Shown here piece after piece: positions 1 through 7,303 of a DNA stretch of 30,477 bases. A model generated the notes under the pieces. The model worked only from the letters and a program-made list of their open reading frames with translations, did no database searches and had not been told where the DNA came from. The translations under genes and the position numbers were made by a program. The first letter of the stretch is position 1, and the number at the start of each line of letters is the position of its first letter. Source of the stretch: a virus; the IMG/VR virus record IMGVR_UViG_3300010885_040084, positions 1 through 30,477 of that record, one strand, 5' to 3'.

Positions 1-308
1 CCTATACCTCTGATTGAATCAGGAGTATCTATACCGAAACATGAGATTGGAAGTCCTTTATCAGTTCCAGTATTTGATAATACAGGTGAAGCTAGGTTTA
101 ACCAACCCTTCCACATGTACTTATAAAATTTATTTGCTAGATCAGGACGATCTAATCTTTTTGCTACTGCATCAGCAACTCTTCTGTATGCTTTCTTTGG
201 ATTCTCATCAGGTAGTAAATAACCATTTGAAATTGTTGCCAAAGATACTTCATTCATCCAAGAAGGGTAATCCTTCTCTGGCTCCCATTTACTGTAATCT
301 ATATTCAT
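1..308 (-). CDS. nrdA: Ribonucleotide reductase large (alpha) subunit, N-terminal part, runs off the window
   Basis: This is the first 102 codons of the class I ribonucleotide reductase catalytic subunit, which reduces ribonucleotides to deoxyribonucleotides together with NrdB. I read it by translating the minus strand from the ATG at 308-306. It begins MNIDYSKWEPEKDYPSW, and further in come ISNGYLLPDENPKKAYRRVA and LASPVLSNTG followed by KGLPISCFG. The Ser-Cys in the last stretch fits the conserved first active-site cysteine region of NrdA. There is no N-terminal ATP-cone, so the protein starts directly in the N-terminal helical domain. Its ATG overlaps the stop of the upstream HNH gene (ATGA), which suggests coupled translation. 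The gene is cut by the window edge at position 1. Family is fairly sure; the exact start is the only plausible ATG I see. Confidence 0.85.
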   Translation of the reverse strand, partial: MNIDYSKWEPEKDYPSWMNEVSLATISNGYLLPDENPKKAYRRVADAVAKRLDRPDLANKFYKYMWKGWLNLASPVLSNTGTDKGLPISCFGIDTPDSIRGI

Positions 309-1111
309 TTAATTTGGTTTTTGTTGTTTCCGTAATTTATATTTTCTTCGTACGTAATTAAACATCCTTTTAATTTTCCTCCTTTTACTGGAATTTCTGT
401 ATTTCTATTTCTCTTCAAGGTTCCTTCGTCATATGCTTTTAGTGCTTCTTTTAAGTTGTCAAATATTTCTCGACTTCTGTCTGGATGTATAATTATGTAC
501 TTTCCTTTTGATTTGCCATAATTACCCGCTAACTCCCCTGGCCTTTTCGTTCCAAAATTACCATTTGATTCACCTACTCTTGCATATTTTTCCCTTCTTC
601 CTTCTTTTCCTAACGCATCTAAGGTACGTTTCTGTGATTGTTTACGTTTCTCAATAGCTTCTGGTGTACGTTGTCCTCCTGTATTGTTCAGTGTTCTCAT
701 GCTTTCAAGCCCTTGTTCTGAGTGATATTTTCCCTCGTACTTCTGTCTTTTAGTTTCTAAGGATTTTTCCATGTTTTTAGGAATACACATAGGATTTCTA
801 GTTTTCATAATATGCCTTCTATCCTCAATGGTATACTTTTCAAATGCAAGCTGTATCCTAAGCCTTTCTCCTTCCACTGTTTTACCCGATAGCATCAGCC
901 ATGCGACTTTATCTTGTAACTTCCCAAGCCACTTGTATCGCAACCAATGTGCTGTAGCGTGGTCTTTCACCGATAGTCTCACTAAATTATCTTCTCCATT
1001 ATCTCCTTGTTCATACCTTGGAACGATGTGATGTCGATGTGTAACTTCTTCTAATTTAGTAGTTTTTCTTTCTTGTAAGAACCTATTGTAAATTTCTTGC
1101 CAGTTTATCAT
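305..1111 (-). CDS. HNH homing endonuclease between nrdB and nrdA
   Basis: This is a 268-residue HNH-type endonuclease, most likely a free-standing homing endonuclease that cuts homologous intron-less alleles and spreads by repair. The HNH core is N-terminal: HRHHIVPRYEQGDNGEDNL at about residues 25-43, followed by the second-His region KDHATAHWLRYK. The middle is rich in Lys, Arg and Asn with Gly-Asn-[FY]-Gly segments (SNGNFGTKRPGELAGNYG) that resemble NUMOD3-type DNA-binding repeats. The C-terminal part (SREIFDNLKEALKAY) resembles a NUMOD1-like helix. It is inserted between the two ribonucleotide reductase genes, and its stop codon overlaps the nrdA start. It lacks the Cys/His C-terminal finger of the other HNH protein in this window. 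An inverted repeat lies directly upstream of its ATG and may restrain expression. The HNH call is strong; homing is inferred from location. Confidence 0.85.
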   Translation of the reverse strand: MINWQEIYNRFLQERKTTKLEEVTHRHHIVPRYEQGDNGEDNLVRLSVKDHATAHWLRYKWLGKLQDKVAWLMLSGKTVEGERLRIQLAFEKYTIEDRRHIMKTRNPMCIPKNMEKSLETKRQKYEGKYHSEQGLESMRTLNNTGGQRTPEAIEKRKQSQKRTLDALGKEGRREKYARVGESNGNFGTKRPGELAGNYGKSKGKYIIIHPDRSREIFDNLKEALKAYDEGTLKRNRNTEIPVKGGKLKGCLITYEENINYGNNKNQIK

Positions 1112-1113
1112 GA

Positions 1114-1132
1114 TATTTGTTTATAACAAATA
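1114..1132 (-). promoter_or_regulatory. 8-bp inverted repeat just upstream of the HNH gene start
   Basis: TATTTGTT and AACAAATA are perfect inverted copies separated by TAT. They end 3 nt before the HNH start codon at 1111. The minus strand reads GCCTATTTGTTATAAACAAA, which also resembles the recurrent promoter-like motif of this window. It may be an operator, or an RNA hairpin that hides the start codon. Confidence 0.45.
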
Positions 1133-1167
1133 GGCAAGAAAAAGATTTTTTTACTATTCGAGCAACA

Positions 1168-2151
1168 TTAAAAAACGTTATTCGTATCCCAATCCATATG
1201 CCCTTTGCTGTACGAAGTAACTCTGACCGCGAAGAAATCAGAATGCATTTTACCTCCCGTTAAACTATCAAACCATAACATTTGTTTCAAAGCTCCTTTA
1301 TCGATTTCTTCTGAAGGTATTAAGGGTTTCAATCCTAAATCTCCCATCTTAGTGTTTACTCTGTGTTTGATAAAGTTTTTTAATTCCTCTTTAGATAAAT
1401 TCTCTAAATCTCCCATTTCAAATATCTTATCGATAAAATTGAATTCTAGTTGAAGAGCAAGGGTTGCTGCTTGTCTAATATCACTGATAAGTCTTTCTGT
1501 TTTCAATTCTGGATATTCTTGCATTAATTGTCTAAATAACCAACAACCTGCTTCTGAATGAAGTGATTCATCTCTTACAGACCATTCTACTATTTGTCCT
1601 ACTCCTTTTAGCTTATTTCTCATTTTAAATGATAATAATACTGCAAAAGAAGAAAATAAATTTACTCCTTCGGTAAATGCTGAGAATATTGCTAGAGATC
1701 TAGCAGCTTCATGCCAATCTGTTTCTCCGCTATTTCCGTCACGAACATCCATTAAAGATTGAATTTTAGCTGCAGTTGATTCGTCTTCTAGGAATTCTGC
1801 AAAATTATCCAATCCTAATTGTTCGTTTAATAGAGCATATGCTTCAGCATGAATTGTTTCAAAGGCTCCAAAGGTAACTGCCATCATAATAACTTCCGGC
1901 TTTCTAAACCATTTTGTTACTAAGGATGTCCAGTAATCATTTACTACTGTTTCTGTTTGAGCAAAGCCTTTTAAGATTCCTCCTATAACATTCTTTTCGT
2001 GCGGTTTAAGATTCGAATTCCAATCTGTTACGTCTTGTGACATTGGAACTTCTGTATGTAACCAGTGAGCTTGGTGGGCTTTCAGCCAGTAATCGTGGGC
2101 TTGTGGATATTCAAATGGTTTGTAAACTATGCGTTCGTCTTTTAGACTCAT
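1168..2151 (-). CDS. nrdB: Ribonucleotide reductase small (beta) subunit, class I
   Basis: This is the 327-residue radical-generating subunit that partners NrdA to make dNTPs for phage replication. The ferritin-like diiron site can be read off: Glu67 (AQTE), Glu98 and His101 (FETIH), Glu161 (FTEG), and Glu195 and His198 (RDESLH). The spacing puts Tyr105 (HAEAY) at the radical tyrosine position of E. coli NrdB Tyr122. The C-terminus is acidic and ends in Phe (DWDTNNVF), as expected for the tail that docks onto NrdA. Length is slightly short of cellular NrdB (about 375 residues), which is usual for phage versions. The gene lies downstream of the helicase with a 54-bp gap holding a weak copy of the promoter-like motif. 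Nothing appears broken. Confidence 0.95.
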   Translation of the reverse strand: MSLKDERIVYKPFEYPQAHDYWLKAHQAHWLHTEVPMSQDVTDWNSNLKPHEKNVIGGILKGFAQTETVVNDYWTSLVTKWFRKPEVIMMAVTFGAFETIHAEAYALLNEQLGLDNFAEFLEDESTAAKIQSLMDVRDGNSGETDWHEAARSLAIFSAFTEGVNLFSSFAVLLSFKMRNKLKGVGQIVEWSVRDESLHSEAGCWLFRQLMQEYPELKTERLISDIRQAATLALQLEFNFIDKIFEMGDLENLSKEELKNFIKHRVNTKMGDLGLKPLIPSEEIDKGALKQMLWFDSLTGGKMHSDFFAVRVTSYSKGHMDWDTNNVF

Positions 2152-2192
2152 ATTCGCTTTTTTTAATATTCGTTATAGATTATGACTGTAGA

Positions 2193-2202
2193 AATAAATA
2201 GG
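2193..2202 (-). promoter_or_regulatory. Weak copy of promoter-like motif before nrdB
   Basis: The minus strand reads CCTATTTATT here, matching the first half of the recurrent CTATTTATAATAAA motif. It lies about 40 nt upstream of the nrdB ATG and just after the helicase stop. The second half is not conserved, so this is a tentative member. Confidence 0.3.
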
Positions 2203-2205
2203 CTT

Positions 2206-3558
2206 CTAGAATGGAACTTCACTCTGTAATTCGAAGAACTTATTAGCTATTTCTTTATATCCTCCTCCTGGTCTTTCATTGTTATCATCCAAAATTGCAC
2301 TACCTAATATCTCAATATGACCATTATTTGTATCTACTTTAGCATCGTAGGTCATTCCGTCCATTCCGTATCTATTCTTCATAACGTGAATTCTTCCTGT
2401 ACCTAATACTTTATCTTCTTTCTTTCTTGATAAAGATAAACAGATATCTGCTACCATCATCTTATCGTAAGAACCTGCTGCTTTATCTCCTTCGATGACA
2501 TCATCCTTTGCTCCCATTCTATTAACTTGAGATGGTGTTAGAATAGGTATTTTTAATTCCTTAGCTAGTCCTTTTGTTGCAATGAATACATCATCTATTT
2601 CATCTTTTCTCTCTGTGAAACGAGATTTCGAAGGTGCTTTTAAATAGTCAACATAATCAATAATAACAAGATCTGGTTTATGATCCATATCAATACATTT
2701 TTGAATATGTGATTTAATTGTATTTACTGAAGCTCCTTTTGGTGGATATTCTTTTACGATTAGTTTTCCTTTTAAATTACTAACAATTTTTTCTACCTCT
2801 GGTCTATGTTTGTTTACTTCTTCAATTGAGTAACCTGTAAAGTAGCAGTCAAATCGTTTACCTACATAATCTTCTCCTAATTCTAAAGTATAGTAATTTA
2901 CATTGAATCCTAATTGGACAGCATGTGCTGCTGCTGCAACCATAGTCCATGACTTTCCTCCTCCTGGATTACCAAACATAATAATTAAATCTCCTGGTCC
3001 CCATCCTCCTTGAATACCGTCATTTAATACAGGCCATGGAGTAGGAATGGTTGGTCTATAATCTTGTCTATATCGTGATTCAACATCCTTATTATATTCA
3101 TGACCGATATTTTTATCCATACCGGCTCTCATTGCTTTCTCAATCATATTCCGGATTCCGTCAAAGTCTCCTTGATTTAATAAGTCTGCTGAGTTTAATA
3201 ATGCTGCTTTTAATTCCTGATTTTTACAGAAGGTTATAAACTCTTCTTGAACATAAGCTAAATCTTCTTGAGTTGATTCGTAACAACCTCTTAATTCAGA
3301 TTTAACTGCTGTTTGTAAAATATCGTTATCTACTTTTTGTAATTCTACTTTTAAAATATCCATCGTAATTGTAGTATGGTATTTATCAAAGTATTTTATA
3401 AGTGTTTCTATAATCCACTTATGTGCGTCTGAATCAAAATATTCAGATCGTATTAAGTCTCTTGCATTAAGGATAAACTTTTTATCGGTAAGGAATGCTC
3501 CCAATACCTTTAATTGGAATCCTTTTCCGTACTGCGATAATTTTGATAGGCTTGTCAA
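2206..3558 (-). CDS. Replicative DNA helicase, DnaB/T4 gp41 type
   Basis: This 450-residue hexameric 5'-3' helicase would unwind DNA at the phage fork. The N-terminal helical domain covers about residues 1-140. The RecA-like motor follows: Walker A GNPGGGKS at about 196-203, a catalytic-Glu region YYTLELGEDYV near 223-232, Walker B PDLVIIDYVDYL at about 295-306, a sensor-like TPSQVNRMG at 341-349, and the C-terminal DnaB-like motif HVMKNRYGMDGMTYDAKVD at 391-409. This is the domain order of DnaB and T4 gp41. The reading frame begins with TTG at 3558-3556. No ATG is available before the first conserved helices, so I accept TTG as the start. It lies 27 nt downstream of the RNase H gene and probably shares its transcript. 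Confidence 0.93.
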   Translation of the reverse strand: MTSLSKLSQYGKGFQLKVLGAFLTDKKFILNARDLIRSEYFDSDAHKWIIETLIKYFDKYHTTITMDILKVELQKVDNDILQTAVKSELRGCYESTQEDLAYVQEEFITFCKNQELKAALLNSADLLNQGDFDGIRNMIEKAMRAGMDKNIGHEYNKDVESRYRQDYRPTIPTPWPVLNDGIQGGWGPGDLIIMFGNPGGGKSWTMVAAAAHAVQLGFNVNYYTLELGEDYVGKRFDCYFTGYSIEEVNKHRPEVEKIVSNLKGKLIVKEYPPKGASVNTIKSHIQKCIDMDHKPDLVIIDYVDYLKAPSKSRFTERKDEIDDVFIATKGLAKELKIPILTPSQVNRMGAKDDVIEGDKAAGSYDKMMVADICLSLSRKKEDKVLGTGRIHVMKNRYGMDGMTYDAKVDTNNGHIEILGSAILDDNNERPGGGYKEIANKFFELQSEVPF

Positions 3559-3585
3559 TGTATATAACTTTTATTGGTTAATAAC

Positions 3586-4608
3586 TTATTTTTGGTATGT
3601 TGAAAGCGGTCTGAATAATTCTAACCATCCTTCAACGTTTTTGTTTAGAGCTTCGATTTGATCTGACTCTAGCATTTTTAAAAAAGTAATTACCTGTAAA
3701 GAAGGTATTGGCTCTTTTATCTTGTCTAATATATGAACTATTTCATAATCTCCCAACCTTGGCTCGGATAAATTCATTAATTCATAATTAGTTTTTACTT
3801 TATCCCAATCGTATAGTATTTGTGCAAATACTTTCTTAGTTTGTAATTTTTGCTCACATATTTCGTAAATGTCCCAAAGTGAAAATTTTGGATCGTCTAT
3901 AATACGTGAGAATTCTTTTAGAAGGGTTTTAGGTCCTAATCCCTTAACTCCTGTTAAGTTATCTGAGCTATCCCCTAGCAGTGCTTTCATTATTAGGTAA
4001 TTCTCAGGAATCATACCTATTTCTTCCTGTACTTCCTTTTTTCCATAGGTTTTTTTCTTGATAGGCGAATAAACTTGTATATTTTCATCTACTATCTGTA
4101 AAAAATCTTTATCAGAAGAAACAATTGTTACTTTTTTATTGTTAGCTCCAAATTTCTGAGCTAGATACGAAATTGTATCATCTGCTTCTATCTTATCAAT
4201 GGAAATTAAAGTAAGTGGTAAGCATTGTAAGTATTCAACCAATCGTCCCATTTGCATTGTCATGCTTTGGAATTCATCGTCCTTATCATCGAATATTTCC
4301 CAATTGGTAATCCTTTTAATATTCCTATTTGCTTTGTATTCAGGATCAATATTCTTTCTACTTGAAGAGGAAGCTTGTCCATCAAATACGCAAATAATTC
4401 TAGTAGGGTCAATTGTTCTACTTAGAAACCCTAACGACCTTAAAAAACCAACAAGACCACCGGTATGATGGCCCTTTGGGTTGATCGATTGCAACATTGC
4501 AAATGATCGTATGAAAGTATTCATACTATCTACAATTAGTACATGATCATTAAGTTTTCTATCTGGTTTTTGTTCGATTTTATTTAGTATGTCTAAATAA
4601 CTAATCAT
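3586..4608 (-). CDS. 5'-3' exonuclease / RNase H, T4 Rnh-like (PIN plus H3TH)
   Basis: This 340-residue FEN-family nuclease is expected to remove RNA primers and flaps during lagging-strand synthesis. Acidic metal-binding residues occur in the family pattern: the Asp of HVLIVDSMNTF near residue 27, CVFDG, the cluster KIEADDTI, SSDKDF, and GDSSDNL. The helix-three-turn-helix DNA-binding motif follows as GVKGLGPKTLL. Length is close to T4 RNase H (305 residues). The gene overlaps the start of the helicase-side operon cleanly: its ATG at 4608 lies inside the 3' end of uvsX (8-nt overlap), and the helicase starts 27 nt after its stop. The DNA polymerase in this window lacks its own 5' nuclease domain, so this separate protein probably supplies that activity. 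Confidence 0.92.
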   Translation of the reverse strand: MISYLDILNKIEQKPDRKLNDHVLIVDSMNTFIRSFAMLQSINPKGHHTGGLVGFLRSLGFLSRTIDPTRIICVFDGQASSSSRKNIDPEYKANRNIKRITNWEIFDDKDDEFQSMTMQMGRLVEYLQCLPLTLISIDKIEADDTISYLAQKFGANNKKVTIVSSDKDFLQIVDENIQVYSPIKKKTYGKKEVQEEIGMIPENYLIMKALLGDSSDNLTGVKGLGPKTLLKEFSRIIDDPKFSLWDIYEICEQKLQTKKVFAQILYDWDKVKTNYELMNLSEPRLGDYEIVHILDKIKEPIPSLQVITFLKMLESDQIEALNKNVEGWLELFRPLSTYQK

Positions 4609-5680
4609 CGAGCATTTCTATATCAGTTCTTACATCTTCTCCTACTTCAGCTTCGATTGTAACTGTAAAGTCTGTTGTTCCTAAAGTGTTAGCCCAGGAT
4701 CCTTTATGAGCATCTTTATAGTTATCAATTGCTCTCTTATCGTCAGCAATAAATCCATGACTAGTCATAATGATTGCTCCTCTAGACTGAATTCCATCGA
4801 TATGGTTCTTTTCTATCTGAACTTTAGTTCTTTTAGCAAATTCAAATTCCTTACCTTTGTTTACAGCTTTAATTTTAGAAGTACCTGAATTAGTAATATT
4901 TCCAAAGGTAATAATAACTGTTGCATCATACCACATGGTTTTTCCTCCTTTATTTTCCAAACGAGGTTGCCCCATTGGATGTTCAGGTTTTGCAGTCCAG
5001 ACTTTATTAATAGCTACTAGGGTATTTGTATACTTGCTTGCTTCTTTTCTTGATAACATAATCTTTTGATTTACGTTATTTCCAAATTGAGTAGACATAG
5101 CTCCTGCATTCCATTCGTTATTATTTTTATTTGATCTTACTGATAGGTCACTTGGGACTGATCCAACTGAATCCCATAAGAATAATAAGTCGTAAGGAAG
5201 ATTTCCTTTTTTCTGTTCATCAACTAAGTCTAAGATGTATACTGCTACATCCTCGATTGTATTTAGGGTTCCTCTATCTGCATATAGGAAAAATCCTTTA
5301 TAGTCAGTTATCTCTCCTGTTTCCTCATCAACTACTTCTTCAACTTCAAGTCCCATCATCTGAGCATGTGGCCAGGACCATTTCATCTCAGTAATAATAA
5401 ATACTGGAAGGATACCTTGTTTTTGAGCATTAACTGCTGCTTCCAAAAGTAGTGTAGTTTTACCTGTATCGGAATGCCCTCTTAAGAGAGTTATATGCCC
5501 CATAGGAATTCCTTTGAGAGATGTCACTTCCGAGAAAGCATCTGATACTTTAATCCAGCCTTGTTCTTTAAATTTAACAGAGGAATTGCTAAAACCTTTA
5601 TTTTTTTTAAAATTATCAAGACTAAAACCGCCTTTGATTATTTCGCTAGCGGTTTTTGGTGTTGTTTTCTTTCCTGCCAT
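4601..5680 (-). CDS. uvsX: RecA/UvsX-like recombinase
   Basis: This 359-residue strand-exchange ATPase of the RecA family resembles T4 UvsX. It would promote recombination-dependent replication and repair with gp32. The ATPase core shows Walker A GHSDTGKTT at residues 68-76, VFIITEMKWSW at about 93-103 carrying the catalytic-Glu region, and a Walker B-like LLFLWDSVGS near 165-174. An L2-like loop region lies around residues 195-205 (MSTQFGNNVNQ). The acidic C-terminus (VGEDVRTDIEMLDD) resembles the regulatory tails of RecA proteins. It lies 2 nt downstream of the gp32 gene and overlaps the RNase H gene by 8 nt, so ssDNA coating, recombination and primer removal are one transcriptional package. 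No anomalies seen. Confidence 0.94.
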   Translation of the reverse strand: MAGKKTTPKTASEIIKGGFSLDNFKKNKGFSNSSVKFKEQGWIKVSDAFSEVTSLKGIPMGHITLLRGHSDTGKTTLLLEAAVNAQKQGILPVFIITEMKWSWPHAQMMGLEVEEVVDEETGEITDYKGFFLYADRGTLNTIEDVAVYILDLVDEQKKGNLPYDLLFLWDSVGSVPSDLSVRSNKNNNEWNAGAMSTQFGNNVNQKIMLSRKEASKYTNTLVAINKVWTAKPEHPMGQPRLENKGGKTMWYDATVIITFGNITNSGTSKIKAVNKGKEFEFAKRTKVQIEKNHIDGIQSRGAIIMTSHGFIADDKRAIDNYKDAHKGSWANTLGTTDFTVTIEAEVGEDVRTDIEMLDD

Positions 5681-5682
5681 TC

Positions 5683-6513
5683 TTAGTTGAATAAGTCGTC
5701 GAATTTACTTACTGTATCTTTTTTACCAGTAGCTGCAGTTTCTAAAGTAAAGTCTGTTTTATTACTTCCTAAAGCCTTATCTAAGTTAGTTTCTTCAGTA
5801 AGTGGTGGAGTTACCGGGGCAATTGCTTCCGTAGGTTCAGCTGGTGCTGCTTCTACTTCTCCTGGGTTTAGATATCCTTGTAGTTGCTTTTTAATATACT
5901 CGTAATCAAACTGAGTAAATGTATCTTCTGGGTTTGGTTGTTCTTTTAGCCAAAGATCTACTTTTACATTATCTGCTGATAATGGAGAAGTTTTAGGTTT
6001 AATACGAACAGTTGTTGTTGGATAGGGATTTCCTGGTGTTTGTTCAACTACCATATCATATCCATTCATTACGTCTGTGTAATCTCCGATATCTTCATCT
6101 TCTGCTAAAGCTAATAATGCTTTATAGATATTAGTACCGAATGACCATAACCTAACTCCTTTATCTTCTTCTCCTCTTACAATAACAGGAGCAAATACTC
6201 TAGTCTTTGGAGATAGTTTTCCTGATAATGACCAGTTTTCTTTATCAGAGGTCTTTCTTAATTCTTTTACGAATTCTTCAATTGGATCTTGCTTACCGAA
6301 ATTCGATAAAGCGATCATTGGAAATTTACCGATGTTGTAGTGGAACTTTAATTCCTTGAAAGGAAAGGATGGATCGTAAACGGAAGGTACAATTCTTACG
6401 ATATGTTTTCCATTTGTTGGTCTCCAGAAGATTTTCTCATAATCTACTTTTTCTCTTTCTTGACCGTTGTTGTTCAGTCCAGCCAATTTTGACTTAATTG
6501 CATCTAAATTCAT
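5683..6513 (-). CDS. Single-stranded DNA-binding protein, T4 gp32-like
   Basis: This 276-residue protein would coat single-stranded DNA and organise replication and recombination. It follows the gp32 plan. A short basic N-terminus (residues 1-22) could carry cooperative self-binding, then a core with DYEKIFWRPTNGKHIVRIVPS and the aromatic/basic ENWSLSGKL...RVFAPVIV strands. An extended Pro/Glu/Ala/Thr linker (about 218-240) leads to an acidic tip, KFDDLFN, of the kind that binds partner proteins. T4 gp32 holds a zinc with one His and three Cys, but this protein has no cysteine at all, so the zinc site is lost. It has a long repeat-rich leader that may be an autoregulatory site. Position directly before uvsX supports the call. 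Confidence 0.9.
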   Translation of the reverse strand: MNLDAIKSKLAGLNNNGQEREKVDYEKIFWRPTNGKHIVRIVPSVYDPSFPFKELKFHYNIGKFPMIALSNFGKQDPIEEFVKELRKTSDKENWSLSGKLSPKTRVFAPVIVRGEEDKGVRLWSFGTNIYKALLALAEDEDIGDYTDVMNGYDMVVEQTPGNPYPTTTVRIKPKTSPLSADNVKVDLWLKEQPNPEDTFTQFDYEYIKKQLQGYLNPGEVEAAPAEPTEAIAPVTPPLTEETNLDKALGSNKTDFTLETAATGKKDTVSKFDDLFN

Positions 6514-6524
6514 TTTTTACTTGT

Positions 6525-6600
6525 TTTAATTTAACTTTAATTTAACTTGCTTTTTCTTGCTTAATTTTTCTTGCTCTGTCTTGCTCTTCTTTAATTTAAT
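6525..6600 (-). repeat. Short direct repeats in the gp32 leader
   Basis: Two exact tandem copies of TTTAATTTAAC (plus strand, 6525-6535 and 6536-6546) and a near copy TTTAATTTAAT (6590-6600) bracket four CTTGCT copies (plus strand). The block ends 11 nt before the gp32 ATG. Confidence 0.85.
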
Positions 6601-6685
6601 ATATGAATTCTTTTTGTATTCTACAACTCCTTTCTTTTCTTTTTAAAAATTAATACTCCGTGACTTAACTATATTAGACAAGGAT

Positions 6686-6704
6686 AGCTACCTATGTGGT
6701 AGCT
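6686..6704 (-). other. RNA hairpin in the gp32 leader
   Basis: AGCTACC and GGTAGCT pair perfectly (7 bp) around a 5-nt loop. No U-run follows on the minus strand, so it is not an intrinsic terminator and more likely a leader structure. Confidence 0.65.
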
Positions 6705-6752
6705 TCTCCTATATTCTCTTTATGTTTTTATGTGTTTTTAATAACGTTTTTC

Positions 6753-6778
6753 TTTATTATAAATAGTAACTTTTTACC
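6753..6778 (-). promoter_or_regulatory. Extended promoter-like motif before gp32
   Basis: The minus strand reads GGTAAAAAGTT, then ACTATTTATAATAAA. The first 26 nt match the element at 8029-8054 at 23 positions. It begins right after the stop of the 151-residue gene and would give a leader of over 200 nt to gp32. Confidence 0.55.
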
Positions 6779-6785
6779 GAAAACC

Positions 6786-7241
6786 CTATAATTCTACTAT
6801 ACGATATAGCTTTGTATTTACTCTTTTTAGTTCTGGACCTTTTGTTAATAGTATGCAATTTGCATAATCAGGCCAGTTAATTTTAAAATTTTTATCTAAT
6901 GTTCCTCCATTAAGTGATTCAATTAATCTATTTAAGGAATTGATTGTATAGAGGGTATTTGATTCTTTCTTTCTATGAACTAAGACTGTATTTGGAATAA
7001 AATTTGATACATTATCTAAGTCAACATTATATGTAATTACAAATTCCTCTTGGCTTTTTGCATACAATATAAATATCTTATTGTAAATTATTTTATATCT
7101 GTCTTGAATTGTACTCAAAGTCCCTTCTAGGGTTTCTTCGGTAGAAAAAGTACAGACGAGTTTATTTGACATAGTTAGTAGGTTGTAATCATATTCGATA
7201 TCGTAATCGAATTGTAATGTATTTGTTGCTTCTTGTATCAT
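6786..7241 (-). CDS. Phage protein of unknown function (151 aa)
   Basis: I do not recognise this 151-residue protein. The first half is rich in acidic and aromatic residues (FDYDIEYDYNLLTM) with beta-strand-like stretches, including KIIYNKIFILYAKSQEEFVITYNVDL. The second half holds a helix around NSLNRLIESLNGG, a WPDYANCILLTKG segment, and ends in KRVNTKLYRIVEL. There are no transmembrane segments or signal peptide. It lies between an HNH endonuclease and gp32, in the replication block, so a role in DNA metabolism or its regulation is possible. I cannot name one. Codon use and AT content match the neighbours. The ATG at 7241 is preceded by an A/T-rich GCTATATTTATAA stretch, a variant of the window's promoter-like motif. 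Confidence 0.75.
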   Translation of the reverse strand: MIQEATNTLQFDYDIEYDYNLLTMSNKLVCTFSTEETLEGTLSTIQDRYKIIYNKIFILYAKSQEEFVITYNVDLDNVSNFIPNTVLVHRKKESNTLYTINSLNRLIESLNGGTLDKNFKINWPDYANCILLTKGPELKRVNTKLYRIVEL

Positions 7242-7303
7242 TTATAAATATAGCTTTTTTATATTAACCTACTCTACTCTAATATAAGTAAAATATCTAG
7301 AGT

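Larger units (their letters stand above)
6514..6785 (-). promoter_or_regulatory. gp32 leader: 272-nt gene-free region with hairpin and direct repeats
   Basis: No gene fits here. In transcription order it contains a promoter-like motif (6753-6778), a 7-bp hairpin (6686-6704), four copies of AGCAAG on the mRNA strand (at 6580-6585, 6570-6575, 6556-6561 and 6546-6551, i.e. steps of 10, 14 and 10 nt), and GTTAAATTAAA repeated exactly in tandem (6536-6546 and 6525-6535). A one-mismatch copy of the 11-mer lies at 6590-6600. The final 80 nt before the ATG are almost free of G/C pairing. T4 gp32 represses its own translation through a structured leader element plus an unstructured A/U-rich stretch, so this leader is a candidate equivalent. 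Confidence 0.6.

Noticed and set aside
14-361. 115-codon plus-strand frame at the window start
   Set aside because: The minus strand here encodes the clear NrdA N-terminus and the end of the HNH gene.
6525-6600. Iteron-type replication origin
   Set aside because: The repeats are short and tied to the gp32 leader on the transcribed strand; a translational operator explains position better, though an origin cannot be fully ruled out.
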